This document shows positions 1 to 7,561 of a DNA stretch of 64,000 bases, piece by piece; within the stretch, counting starts at the first letter, position 1; the number at the start of each line of letters is the position of its first letter. Location of the stretch: NCBI RefSeq assembly GCF_000720765.1, contig NZ_JODC01000004.1, forward strand, positions 186,001 to 250,000. The letters are read 5' to 3'. The notes under the pieces were generated by a model that had not been told where the DNA came from, did not search any database, and saw only the letters and a program-made list of their open reading frames with translations. Origin of the DNA: Streptomyces sp. NRRL S-646 (lineage in GTDB: Bacteria > Actinomycetota > Actinomycetes > Streptomycetales > Streptomycetaceae). Made by a program: the position numbers and the translations under genes.

Positions 1-304
1 CGATGACGGCGAGGAAGGTCAGGTCGCGCGCCACGGGATTGTCGTGCAGCTCGGCCGCGGCGGCGAGCACCGGCAGCCCGACGGCGGGCAGCAGCGCGGT
101 GGTGACGGCCTGCCCGCGGACCGTGGCGTCCGTGACGGTGAACAGGGCGAGCAGGGCGGCCAGCCCGCCGGTGACTGCGCCGACGAGGGAGAGTCCGGCC
201 AGAGAGCAGACGACGACCGCGAGCCCGATGCCGAGGACCGCCCGCGCGGCGAAGCGCAGCCGTATCCGCCCCGGATCCGGCGCCACGAACACCCTCTTCA
301 GCAC
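1..304 (-). CDS. FUSC-family membrane transporter, N-terminal fragment
   Basis: Only the first 101 codons are in the window; the gene runs off the left edge. The likely start is the GTG whose complement is at 302-304, behind a purine-rich GGGTGGGAAG. After a short basic N-terminus (VFVAPDPGRIRLRFAAR) come two hydrophobic stretches, around residues 17-40 and 45-70, with the pattern typical of FUSC/aromatic-acid-exporter proteins, where the first segment of a six-helix half follows an Arg-rich lead. The protein would be an inner-membrane exporter-like protein of unknown substrate. It is divergent from the Lrp gene at 500, so the roughly 195-bp gap probably carries both promoters. Assignment rests on a short fragment. 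Confidence 0.55.
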   Translation of the reverse strand, partial: MLKRVFVAPDPGRIRLRFAARAVLGIGLAVVVCSLAGLSLVGAVTGGLAALLALFTVTDATVRGQAVTTALLPAVGLPVLAAAAELHDNPVARDLTFLAVI

Positions 305-499
305 TGCTTCCCACCCCTCGACATCACCGGCATGAAAAAGGCGCCGCGGGGTCCGCAGCGCCATCGACGAGAACATTGCAGCACCAAGGCGTCGGCTGGC
401 TCAAGTGACCTCCAATATGCTGGACCATTGGCACAGACATATCTGTCCGTCGGCAGCCATGAGCGAGCCAACGGACCACGTATGAGGAGGCCGGGCACC

Positions 500-976
500 A
501 TGGCCGTCGACGAGCTCGACACCCGCATCCTGCGGCTGCTGATGGAGCAGCCGCGCACGAGCGTGCGCGAGTACGCCCGGATCCTGGGCGTCGCCCGCGG
601 CACCCTGCAGGCCCGCCTCGACCGGCTGGAACGCGACGGCGTGATCACCGGCACGGGCCCGACGCTCTCCCCCGCCGCGCTCGGCCACCCGGTGCTCGCG
701 TTCGTACACATCGAGGTCACTCAGGGACATCTGGACGACGTGGGTGAGGCGCTGGCCTCCGTGCCGGAGATCGTCGAGGCCTTCTCGATCACGGGCGGCG
801 GCGATCTGCTCACCCGGGTCGTGGCGCGCGACAACGCGCATCTGGAGGACGTGATCCAGAAGCTGATCAGCCTGCCCGGCGTCGTCCGCACCCGCACCGA
901 GGTCGCCCTGCGCGAGCGCGTGCCGCAGCGGCTGCTGCCACTGGTCGAGTCGATCGGCCGTGCGGCCCGCAAATGA
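500..976 (+). CDS. Lrp/AsnC-family transcriptional regulator
   Basis: A 158-aa protein, normal length for the family. Residues 1-60 form an AsnC-type helix-turn-helix (opening MAVDELDTRILRLL, with recognition helix around SVREYARILGVARGTLQARL). Residues 65-145 form the RAM effector domain (HIEVTQGHLDDVGEAL, then FSITGGGDLLTRVVARD). I chose the ATG at 500 because AGGAGG lies eight bases upstream; an in-frame ATG at 482 overlaps that ribosome site and is less likely. Such proteins bind amino acids or related small molecules and act as octamers. The neighbouring divergent FUSC gene is the most likely target besides its own promoter (inference). Confidence 0.9.
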   Translation: MAVDELDTRILRLLMEQPRTSVREYARILGVARGTLQARLDRLERDGVITGTGPTLSPAALGHPVLAFVHIEVTQGHLDDVGEALASVPEIVEAFSITGGGDLLTRVVARDNAHLEDVIQKLISLPGVVRTRTEVALRERVPQRLLPLVESIGRAARK

Positions 977-1007
977 ACGTGCCATGGTGCGCTGCCATGC
1001 TGGAGCC

Positions 1008-1703
1008 ATGAGCAAGCTCGGCGCCACTTCGGTCATCTTCGATCTCGACGGAACGCTCGTGGACAGCGAGCCGAACTACTACGAGGCGGGCCGTCAGACC
1101 CTCGCCGAGCACGGCGTCCCGGACTTCACCTGGACCGAGCACGAGCGGTACGTCGGCGTCAGCACCCAGGAGACGGCCGCCTTGTGGAAGCAGGAGTACA
1201 TGCTCGCGGCCCCCGTGGACGAGCTCCTCGCCGACACCAACCGCCGCTATCTGGCGCTGGCCCGCGCCGCCACGCGCGCGTACCCGGAGATGCGGAAGTT
1301 CGTGGAGCTCCTCGCGACCGAGGGCGTACCGATGGCCGTGGCCTCGGGGTCCTCACCGGAGGCGATCGAGGCGATCCTGGCGGGTACCGGCCTGGACGCG
1401 TATCTGCGCACCGTCGTGTCGGCCGACGAGGTGCCCCGCGGCAAGCCGGCCCCGGACGTCTTCCTGGAGGCGGCCCGCCGTCTCGGCGCGGCCCCGGCCG
1501 ACTGTGTGGTCCTGGAGGACGCCGCCCCCGGCGCCGCTGCAGCGCACGCCGCCGGTATGCGCTGCATCGCGATCCCGTACGTCGCCGCCCAGGCCGACGC
1601 CCCGGAGTTCGCCACCGCGGACCTGCTGCTGCGCGGCGGTCAGGGGGAGTTCACGGCGCGGGGCGCGCACGACTGGCTCGTGCGCACAGCTCCGTCTTCC
1701 TGA
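1008..1703 (+). CDS. HAD-superfamily hydrolase (beta-phosphoglucomutase-like)
   Basis: A 231-aa cytosolic phosphatase or phosphomutase of HAD subfamily IA. Motif I is FDLDGTLVDSE (nucleophile Asp12, acid/base Asp14), motif II is the Ser/Thr after VASGSS, motif III is the Lys of GKPAPDVF, and motif IV is LEDAAPGAAAA. The helical cap lies between motifs I and II, as in beta-phosphoglucomutase and 2-deoxyglucose-6-phosphatase. The start is the ATG at 1008, 31 bases after the Lrp stop, with a weak TGGAG upstream. The 3' end overlaps the tail of the convergent AMP-ligase remnant by about 50 bases. The substrate cannot be read from the sequence. Confidence 0.85.
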   Translation: MSKLGATSVIFDLDGTLVDSEPNYYEAGRQTLAEHGVPDFTWTEHERYVGVSTQETAALWKQEYMLAAPVDELLADTNRRYLALARAATRAYPEMRKFVELLATEGVPMAVASGSSPEAIEAILAGTGLDAYLRTVVSADEVPRGKPAPDVFLEAARRLGAAPADCVVLEDAAPGAAAAHAAGMRCIAIPYVAAQADAPEFATADLLLRGGQGEFTARGAHDWLVRTAPSS

Positions 1704-2171
1704 TCTTTCCGGTCGGGGTGAGGGGCAGTTCGGGCACGATCTCGACCAGCGGCACCTTGTACGTCGCCATCGCCCCCTTCGCCCAGGTGCGCAGCTCGTC
1801 GGCGGTCAGCGCCGAACCGGGTGCGGTCCGCACGAAGGCGTACGGCAGCTGTCCGCTGTGCTCGTCCTCGACGGCGACGACGGCTGCCGCGAGCACACGG
1901 CCACACGGTCACCTGGGCGCACGCCCCGGCTCTCCAGCCACCCGGCCAAGCGGTCGGTGGCCTCGTCGAGTTCGCGGTAGGTGAGCGCCTGTCCGTGGGC
2001 GACGAACGCGGGCCGGTCGGGTGTCTGGCGCGCCCAGTGTCGTACATACCCCGGCACCGTCCGCTCGCCGGCGCGGTGGGTCGTGGTGCCGGGCTGCCTG
2101 CCCCGCCTCGCCTTCGCCCAGCGGGCGCGCAGGTCGGCGAGGTATGCGTCGGTGCGTGGCGTTGGCGTCAT
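1651..2171 (-). pseudogene. AMP-dependent acyl-CoA synthetase remnant with large internal deletion
   Basis: The ATG at 2171 opens an adenylate-forming enzyme N-terminus (PGYVRHWARQTPDRPAFVAH, then LTYRELDEATDRLAGWLESRG and PGDRVAVC). Around 1890-1900 the reading jumps one frame and continues directly into the family's C-terminal domain (SALTADELRTWAKGAMATYK, then PLTPTGKIRKTEL with the catalytic Lys of the GKI/LRK motif). The P-loop and the A3-A8 core, some 300 residues, are missing, so the gene cannot be functional. It lies 7 bases downstream of the TetR gene on the same strand. A CoA ligase would have made sense beside the acyl-CoA carboxylase across the promoter, so this may be the lost partner of that locus (inference). 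Confidence 0.85.
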
Positions 2172-2178
2172 GGTGCGG

Positions 2179-2811
2179 CTACTCCTGACGATTCGGTACG
2201 GCTCCGAGCAGGTGCAGATACATGGCGGTGACCTCGCGTACGGCGTCCTCGTACGTGTCGGGGTGCGCGGCGACGCGGCGGGCGAACTCGACACACATGC
2301 CGCCCACCGCGCGGGCCAGTGCAAGGGGTTCGGCGGCCGGGGCGGCCAGGCCTCGTTCGGTGAGGCGGCGGATGTAGCGGGCGTGGCGGTGCACGGGCCG
2401 TTCGCGGATCTCGTCCCACAACTGGGCCATGGCGGGGTCGGTGCGCGCCTGCTGCTCCAACAGGCCCAGCAGCGGCTGGTGTCGGGCGTAGGCGGCGATG
2501 AAGGCGCCGATGGACGCCTCGGCGACGGCGTGCGGGTCGTCCGTGTCGACGCCGGGCACCTCCTGCGCGGCGAGGAACGCGTCCCGTACGCGTACCGCCA
2601 GGACGCGGAAGATGTCCTCCTTGGAGGCGAAGTACACGTAGAAGCCCGCCCGGGAGACCTCCGCCTCCGTGGTGATGTCGGCGACGGTGGCGGGGCCGAG
2701 GCCGAGCCGCGCGAAGACGGCCTCGGCGGCGTCCAGGAGCCGGGCGCGGGCCGGGGCCTCGGTGCGGTCGCGGGCGGTGCGGACCGCCCAGGCCTTGTGT
2801 GTGCGTGCCAC
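2179..2811 (-). CDS. TetR-family transcriptional regulator
   Basis: A 210-aa protein starting at the ATG whose complement ends at 2811. Residues 20-65 hold the TetR helix-turn-helix (ARLLDAAEAVFARLGLGPAT, VADITTEAEVSRAGFYVYFA, SKEDIF); the remainder is an all-helical ligand and dimerisation domain. The coding sequence begins 12 bases from a 24-bp near-perfect palindrome at 2823-2846 and faces the carboxylase gene, so it very probably represses itself and the carboxylase and is relieved by an acyl-CoA or similar ligand (inference from arrangement). The AMP-ligase remnant follows as second gene of the same transcript. Confidence 0.9.
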   Translation of the reverse strand: MARTHKAWAVRTARDRTEAPARARLLDAAEAVFARLGLGPATVADITTEAEVSRAGFYVYFASKEDIFRVLAVRVRDAFLAAQEVPGVDTDDPHAVAEASIGAFIAAYARHQPLLGLLEQQARTDPAMAQLWDEIRERPVHRHARYIRRLTERGLAAPAAEPLALARAVGGMCVEFARRVAAHPDTYEDAVREVTAMYLHLLGAVPNRQE

Positions 2812-2822
2812 ACGGCGAGCGT

Positions 2823-2846
2823 ATTGACGTTGACGTCAATGTCAAT
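2823..2846. promoter_or_regulatory. Palindromic TetR operator between divergent genes
   Basis: A 24-bp inverted repeat with left half ATTGACGTTGAC and right half GTCAATGTCAAT. The core TTGACGTCAA is a perfect palindrome and the flanking TTGAC/GTCAA arms extend it, with only one mismatched base pair. It sits 12 bases from the TetR start codon and 58 bases from the carboxylase start, where a repressor would block both promoters. The site is seen directly; the binding protein is inferred from adjacency. Confidence 0.8.
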
Positions 2847-2903
2847 GAGCATGGCGGGGCCGGTCGATGAGGTCCGCTGAGGTCCGTGTCCTGGAGGGCT
2901 CCC

Positions 2904-5900
2904 ATGGGTAGTGCCGCCTTGCTCGTCGCCAACCGCGGGGAGATCGCCGTGCGCGTCCTGCGGGCCGCCTCGGAGGCCGGGCTGCGCTCGGTGGCGGTGT
3001 ACGCCGAGGGCGACGACGCGCACGCCCGACTGGCCGACGAGGCCGTACCGTTGGACGACTATCTCGACGGCGGCGGACTGCTCGCCGCTGCGCGCGGCAC
3101 CGGCTGCGACTTCCTGCACCCCGGGTACGGCTTTCTGAGCGAGGACGCGGACTTCGCGCGCCGCTGCGCCGCAGCCGGGATCACCTTCGTCGGGCCCACG
3201 CCCGAGGTGCTCGCGGTCTTCGGGGACAAGGCGCGGGCGCGTGAGTTCGCCGTCGGGGCGGGGGTTCCCGTGCTCGCCGGGGCCGACGGCCCGGACGGTG
3301 CGCGGGAACTGCTGGCCGCCGGACCCGTGATGATCAAAGCGGTGGGCGGGGGCGGCGGACGCGGGATGCGGGTCGTGCGGCGGGCCGAGGAGCTGCCCGA
3401 GGCGTGGGCGCGATGCGCCTCGGAGGCTCAACAGGGCTTCGGGCGGGGCGAGTTGTATGCGGAACGGCTGCTGGAGGGCGCCCGGCACATCGAGGTCCAG
3501 GTCGTCGGGGACACAACCGGAGCCGTCACGCATCTGTGGGACCGGGACTGCAGCGCGCAGCGCCGCCACCAGAAGGTGATCGAGATCGCGCCCGCCCCCG
3601 AACTCTCCGATGACACCAGGGAGCGGATCCTGGGCGCCGCACTGCGGATGGCCCGTGACGCCCGCTGTTCCAGCCTGGTCACCTTCGAATTCATGCTCCG
3701 GGGCGAGGAGTTCTGGTTCATCGAGGCCAATCCGCGGCTTCAGGTGGAGCACACGGTCACCGAGGAGGTGACGGGGGTCGACCTGGTCGCCGTCCAACTG
3801 CGCCTGGCAGCCGGGGCCACGCTCGCTGACGTGGGATTGTCGGGGCCGCCGGCTGCACCGCGCGGGTTCGCCGTGCAGGCGCGGGTCACTGCCGAGGGGG
3901 CGGGGCGGATCACCCGCTTCGACGTGCCGACCGGTCCCGGTGTGCGGGTCGACACGGCGATCCGGGCGGGGGCCGAAGTCGGTGTCCGGTACGACCCGTT
4001 GCTCGCCAAGGTGGTCGCGCACGTCCCGGCGGGCGATACGGAGGCGGCTTGTGCGCGGGCGCGGCGGGCGTTGGGCGAGTTCGCGGTGGAGGGGGTGCGA
4101 ACGGGGATTCCGCTGCTGCGGGAGGTGCTGGCGCGGCCGCGTTTCTGGGAGCACACGGGGGTGGTGGCGGAACTGGCGCAGTCCCACGTCGTTCCGGAGG
4201 AGGCGGCCGGTGACGGCACGGTCGTCGCACCGCTCAGCGGCACCGTCGTCTCCGTCGACGTCTCCCCCGGTGAACCGGTGCGCCCCGGGCAGCAGTTGCT
4301 GGTGCTGGAGGCGATGAAGATGGAGCACGTGGTGCGGGCTCCCGGTTCCGCAGTGGTCCGGCTGCTGCACGCACGCGTGGGCGAAACGGTCGGCGAGGGC
4401 TCCCCGCTGGCCACCCTGGACGACCTCGCCGGCGTGCAGGGCGAGGGGCCCGCGGTGGAGCCGGTCGATCCGGATGCCGTGCGCGCGGACCTCGCCGAGG
4501 TCGTGCACCGGCACTCCTTCGGGCTCGACGAGAACCGACCGGAGGCGGTCGCGGGGCGGCACGCCCTCGGTCGGCGCACCGCCCGCGAGAACATCGAGGA
4601 CCTGTGCGACACCGGAACCTTCACCGAGTTCGGCGCCCTCGCGATCGCCGCGCAGCACAGCCGCCGCTCGCTGGACGACCTGATCCGGTCGACGCCGGCC
4701 GACGGCATGGTCACCGGCACCGGGCGGATCAATGGCAGGCCGTGCGTGGCGATGTCGTACGACTACACGGTTCTCGCCGGTACCCAGGGGCTGCAGAACC
4801 ACCGCAAGACCGACCGGATGCTGGAGATCGCCGAGGAGCGGCGGCTGCCCGTGGTGCTGTTCGCGGAGGGCGGCGGCGGGCGGCCCGGGGACACCGACAC
4901 CACGGCTGTGGCGGGCCTCGACGTGACCACCTTCCGGCGGATGGGGCGGCTCAGCGGGCTGGTCCCGCTGGTCGGCATCGCCTCGGGGCGCTGTTTCGCC
5001 GGTAACGCGGCACTGCTGGGCTGCTGCGACGTCGTGATCGCCACACCCGACGCCACGATCGGGATGGGCGGGCCCGCAATGATCGAGGGCGGTGGCCTCG
5101 GGGTGTTCCGGCCGGAGGAGGTGGGGCCGCTGTCGGTACAGGTGCCCAACGGGGTGGTGGACCTCGCGGTCACCGACGAGGCGGAGGCCGTGCGGGTCGC
5201 GCGGCGGTATCTGTCGTACTTCCAAGGGGCGCAAGGCAGTTGGGAGGCGCCGGATCAGCGGCTGCTGCGGCAGATCGTGCCGGAGAACCGGCGGCGAGCC
5301 TACGACGTGCGGGCGGCGGTCACCGGGCTCGCGGACACGGACTCGATGCTGGAGCTGCGGCCGGAGTTCGGCGTGGGCGTGCTGACCTGTCTCGTACGGA
5401 TCGAGGGACGGCCGATGGGGCTGCTGGCCAGCAACCCGGCACATCTGGGCGGGGCGATCGACCGGGATGCGGCCGACAAGGCGGCGCGGTTCCTGCAGTT
5501 GTGCGACGCGTTCGGGCTGCCGGTCGTCTCGCTGTGCGACACCCCGGGGTTCATGGTCGGCCCGGACGCCGAACGGACCGCCACCGTACGGCACTTCGCG
5601 CGGCTGTTCGTGACGGGCGCCAATCTGCGGGTGCCGCTGGTGAGTCTGGTGCTGCGCAAGGCGTACGGGCTGGGGGCGATGGCCATGATGGGCGGCTCGA
5701 CGCGGGCTCCGCTGGCCACGGCGGCCTGGCCGAGCGGCGAGTTCGGCGGGATGGGTCTTGAGGGTGCGGTGCGGCTCGGATACCGCAGGGAGCTGGCGGC
5801 GATCACGGACCCGGCCGAGCGTGCGCGTGTCTTCGAGGAGCGGGTCGCCGAGTTGTACGAACGCGGGAAGGCGGTCAACGCGGCGGCCGCGCTGGAGATC

Positions 5901-6005
5901 GACGCGGTGATCGACCCGGCCGGGTCGCGGGCCTGGATTCTTGCGGCGCTGGAACGGTGCCCCGTGCCGGAGGCGGGGCACCGCCCGTTCGTCGACACCT
6001 GCTGA
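2904..6005 (+). CDS. Single-chain biotin-dependent acyl-CoA carboxylase (BC-BCCP-CT)
   Basis: A 1033-aa protein carrying all activities needed to carboxylate an acyl-CoA. Residues 1-450 are biotin carboxylase (LLVANRGEIAVRVLRAA; ATP-grasp glycine loop around IKAVGGGGGRGMR; FIEANPRLQVEHTVTEEVTG). Residues 435-510 are the biotinyl carrier, with biotin-acceptor Lys472 in EAMKMEH. Residues 540-1033 are the carboxyltransferase (GRRTARENIEDL, then FAEGGGGRPGD, and KAYGLGAMAMMGG in the C-terminal half). The start is the ATG at 2904 behind GGAGGG. The order matches single-chain long-chain acyl-CoA carboxylases; split alpha and beta subunits are the usual actinobacterial form. Likely repressed by the divergent TetR. 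Substrate unknown; propionyl-, acetyl- or longer acyl-CoA are all possible. Confidence 0.9.
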   Translation: MGSAALLVANRGEIAVRVLRAASEAGLRSVAVYAEGDDAHARLADEAVPLDDYLDGGGLLAAARGTGCDFLHPGYGFLSEDADFARRCAAAGITFVGPTPEVLAVFGDKARAREFAVGAGVPVLAGADGPDGARELLAAGPVMIKAVGGGGGRGMRVVRRAEELPEAWARCASEAQQGFGRGELYAERLLEGARHIEVQVVGDTTGAVTHLWDRDCSAQRRHQKVIEIAPAPELSDDTRERILGAALRMARDARCSSLVTFEFMLRGEEFWFIEANPRLQVEHTVTEEVTGVDLVAVQLRLAAGATLADVGLSGPPAAPRGFAVQARVTAEGAGRITRFDVPTGPGVRVDTAIRAGAEVGVRYDPLLAKVVAHVPAGDTEAACARARRALGEFAVEGVRTGIPLLREVLARPRFWEHTGVVAELAQSHVVPEEAAGDGTVVAPLSGTVVSVDVSPGEPVRPGQQLLVLEAMKMEHVVRAPGSAVVRLLHARVGETVGEGSPLATLDDLAGVQGEGPAVEPVDPDAVRADLAEVVHRHSFGLDENRPEAVAGRHALGRRTARENIEDLCDTGTFTEFGALAIAAQHSRRSLDDLIRSTPADGMVTGTGRINGRPCVAMSYDYTVLAGTQGLQNHRKTDRMLEIAEERRLPVVLFAEGGGGRPGDTDTTAVAGLDVTTFRRMGRLSGLVPLVGIASGRCFAGNAALLGCCDVVIATPDATIGMGGPAMIEGGGLGVFRPEEVGPLSVQVPNGVVDLAVTDEAEAVRVARRYLSYFQGAQGSWEAPDQRLLRQIVPENRRRAYDVRAAVTGLADTDSMLELRPEFGVGVLTCLVRIEGRPMGLLASNPAHLGGAIDRDAADKAARFLQLCDAFGLPVVSLCDTPGFMVGPDAERTATVRHFARLFVTGANLRVPLVSLVLRKAYGLGAMAMMGGSTRAPLATAAWPSGEFGGMGLEGAVRLGYRRELAAITDPAERARVFEERVAELYERGKAVNAAAALEIDAVIDPAGSRAWILAALERCPVPEAGHRPFVDTC

Positions 6006-6070
6006 ACCAAGGCCTGACGGTGTCCCGTCCCCCGCCCGGGGCACCGCCCGTTCATCGAAGCCTGGTTCAG
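5954..6070. repeat. 63-bp tandem duplication of the carboxylase 3' end
   Basis: The segment beginning ACGGTG at 5954 recurs at 6017, exactly 63 bases (21 codons) later. It includes an exact 16-base match (GGGGCACCGCCCGTTC at 5975-5990 and 6038-6053) and diverged flanks. The first copy encodes the last residues of the carboxylase, the second lies after its stop codon and reaches into the convergent FAD-oxidase stop region at 6067. Confidence 0.75.
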
Positions 6071-7455
6071 CTGGGCCGGATGTTCTGGTTGAGGCGGAAC
6101 ACGTTGTCCGGGTCGCGGTCGGCCTTGACGCGGGCCAGACGATCGTAGTTGCCGCGGTAGCTGGCCCGGACGCGGTCCTGGCCCTCGTCCATCATCATGT
6201 TCACGTAGGCGCCGCCCGCCGAGTACGGGTGCAGGGCCTCGAAGTAGTCGACGGTCCAGCGCTTGACGAGTTCCGCGCCCGCCGGGTCGGGGTCGACTCC
6301 GGCGTAGACGGTGGACCACTGGGCGCCCCGGTAGGCCCAGGGTGTGTCGTCGGGACCGACGTCGTGGGCTGCGCCGTCGATCGGGTACAGGTGCATGGTC
6401 GACTGGACCGTCGGCACCTCGGCGCCGAACTTGGCGTGGAGTTCGACGGCCTCGTCGGGGATCTCGTTGACGAAGTCGGCGCGCCAGTACCACTGGTGGC
6501 CGGGCGGGTAGAGCCCGTCGAACATGGACTGCAGGTCGGGGTGGGGCATCGGTCCGACGGCGTGCAGCATCGGCGTCGGCAGGGCGTCCAGCAGCGGGGC
6601 CATCTCGCGTGCGGCGGCCTCGGGGTCCTCGCCCGCGTAGCACCAGACGACTCCGGCCGTCTTGCGCAGGTGGATGTCCTCGGGGAACGGCGGGGCGGGT
6701 GGGACGGTGCCGAACAGGAAGAAGGCGTTGAGTTCGCGCGGTGCGTTCGGGAGGAAGTCCCGGTAGGCGCTGAGAACTTCGGGGCTGATCTCGACGGGCC
6801 AGAAGGTCGGGCCGCCCACGACGGTGCCGACCTCGTGCAGCCGGAACAGGAAGGAGGTGACGACCCCGAAGTTGCCGCCGCCTCCGCGGACGGCCCAGAA
6901 CAGGTCGGTGTTCTCGTCGGCGCTCGCGCGCACCTGCCGGCCGTCGGCCAGGACGATGTCGGCGGCGAGGAGGTTGTCGATGGTCAGTCCGCACTTGCGG
7001 GTCAGGTGGCCGAGCCCGCCGCCGAGGGTGAGGCCGCCGACTCCGGTGGTGGAGACGATGCCGCTGGGGGTGGCGAGGCCGTGCGGGTTGGTGGCGCGGT
7101 CCACCTCGCCCCAGACACAGCCGCCGCCGACGCGGACGGAGCGGGCCACGGGGTCGACGTGGATGTCCTTGAGGGGCGACAGGTCGGCCACCACACCGCC
7201 GTCGACGGTGCCGAGTCCGGCCCCGTGGTGGCCGCCGCCGCGGACGGCGAGGGGCAGGTCGTGCGCTCGGGCGAAGCCGATCACACGGGCCACTGCGTCC
7301 GCGTCGGCGCAGCGTGCGACGAGTGCCGGGCGCCGGTCGATCATCGCGTTGTAGACGGTGCGGGCCTGTTCGTAGCCGGAGTCCTCGGGTCCGATCAACT
7401 CCCCGGTGAAGTCGGCCAGTTCCCTGCGTGCCGCCTGGGCGGGTGTGCTGGACAT
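6067..7455 (-). CDS. FAD-dependent oxidoreductase of the berberine-bridge (BBE/PCMH) type
   Basis: A 462-aa protein starting at the ATG complementary to 7453-7455, preceded by GGGGGAAA. The PCMH FAD-binding domain (about residues 40-215) has LAVRGGGHHGAG with His76/His77, one of which is the usual covalent flavin ligand. GGLTLGGGLGHLTRKCGLTIDN follows, and the protein ends with the BBE segment (NPDNVFRLNQNIRP). The second covalent Cys found in bicovalent members (GxCPxVG) is absent because that site reads STTGVGG, so a single His-FAD link is expected. Such oxidases act on carbohydrates, alkaloids or polyketides. It sits 106 bases downstream of the large LuxR gene on the same strand. Substrate unknown. 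Confidence 0.85.
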   Translation of the reverse strand: MSSTPAQAARRELADFTGELIGPEDSGYEQARTVYNAMIDRRPALVARCADADAVARVIGFARAHDLPLAVRGGGHHGAGLGTVDGGVVADLSPLKDIHVDPVARSVRVGGGCVWGEVDRATNPHGLATPSGIVSTTGVGGLTLGGGLGHLTRKCGLTIDNLLAADIVLADGRQVRASADENTDLFWAVRGGGGNFGVVTSFLFRLHEVGTVVGGPTFWPVEISPEVLSAYRDFLPNAPRELNAFFLFGTVPPAPPFPEDIHLRKTAGVVWCYAGEDPEAAAREMAPLLDALPTPMLHAVGPMPHPDLQSMFDGLYPPGHQWYWRADFVNEIPDEAVELHAKFGAEVPTVQSTMHLYPIDGAAHDVGPDDTPWAYRGAQWSTVYAGVDPDPAGAELVKRWTVDYFEALHPYSAGGAYVNMMMDEGQDRVRASYRGNYDRLARVKADRDPDNVFRLNQNIRPS

Positions 7456-7561
7456 ACGGATTTCCCCCGTTTTTTCGGAGTCGGGTCGATCCGCCCGTTC
7501 TACTCGGGTTGCGCGGGTCCGGGTATCCGTGGGTGTCACCTAGCTCGGGCGCGCGTGGTAC

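Noticed and set aside
1806..6044. A 1412-codon open frame on the minus strand across the carboxylase
   Set aside because: It is the antisense shadow of the carboxylase. Its composition (Arg/Pro/His-rich) is not protein-like except for the short AMP-ligase N-terminus at its end.
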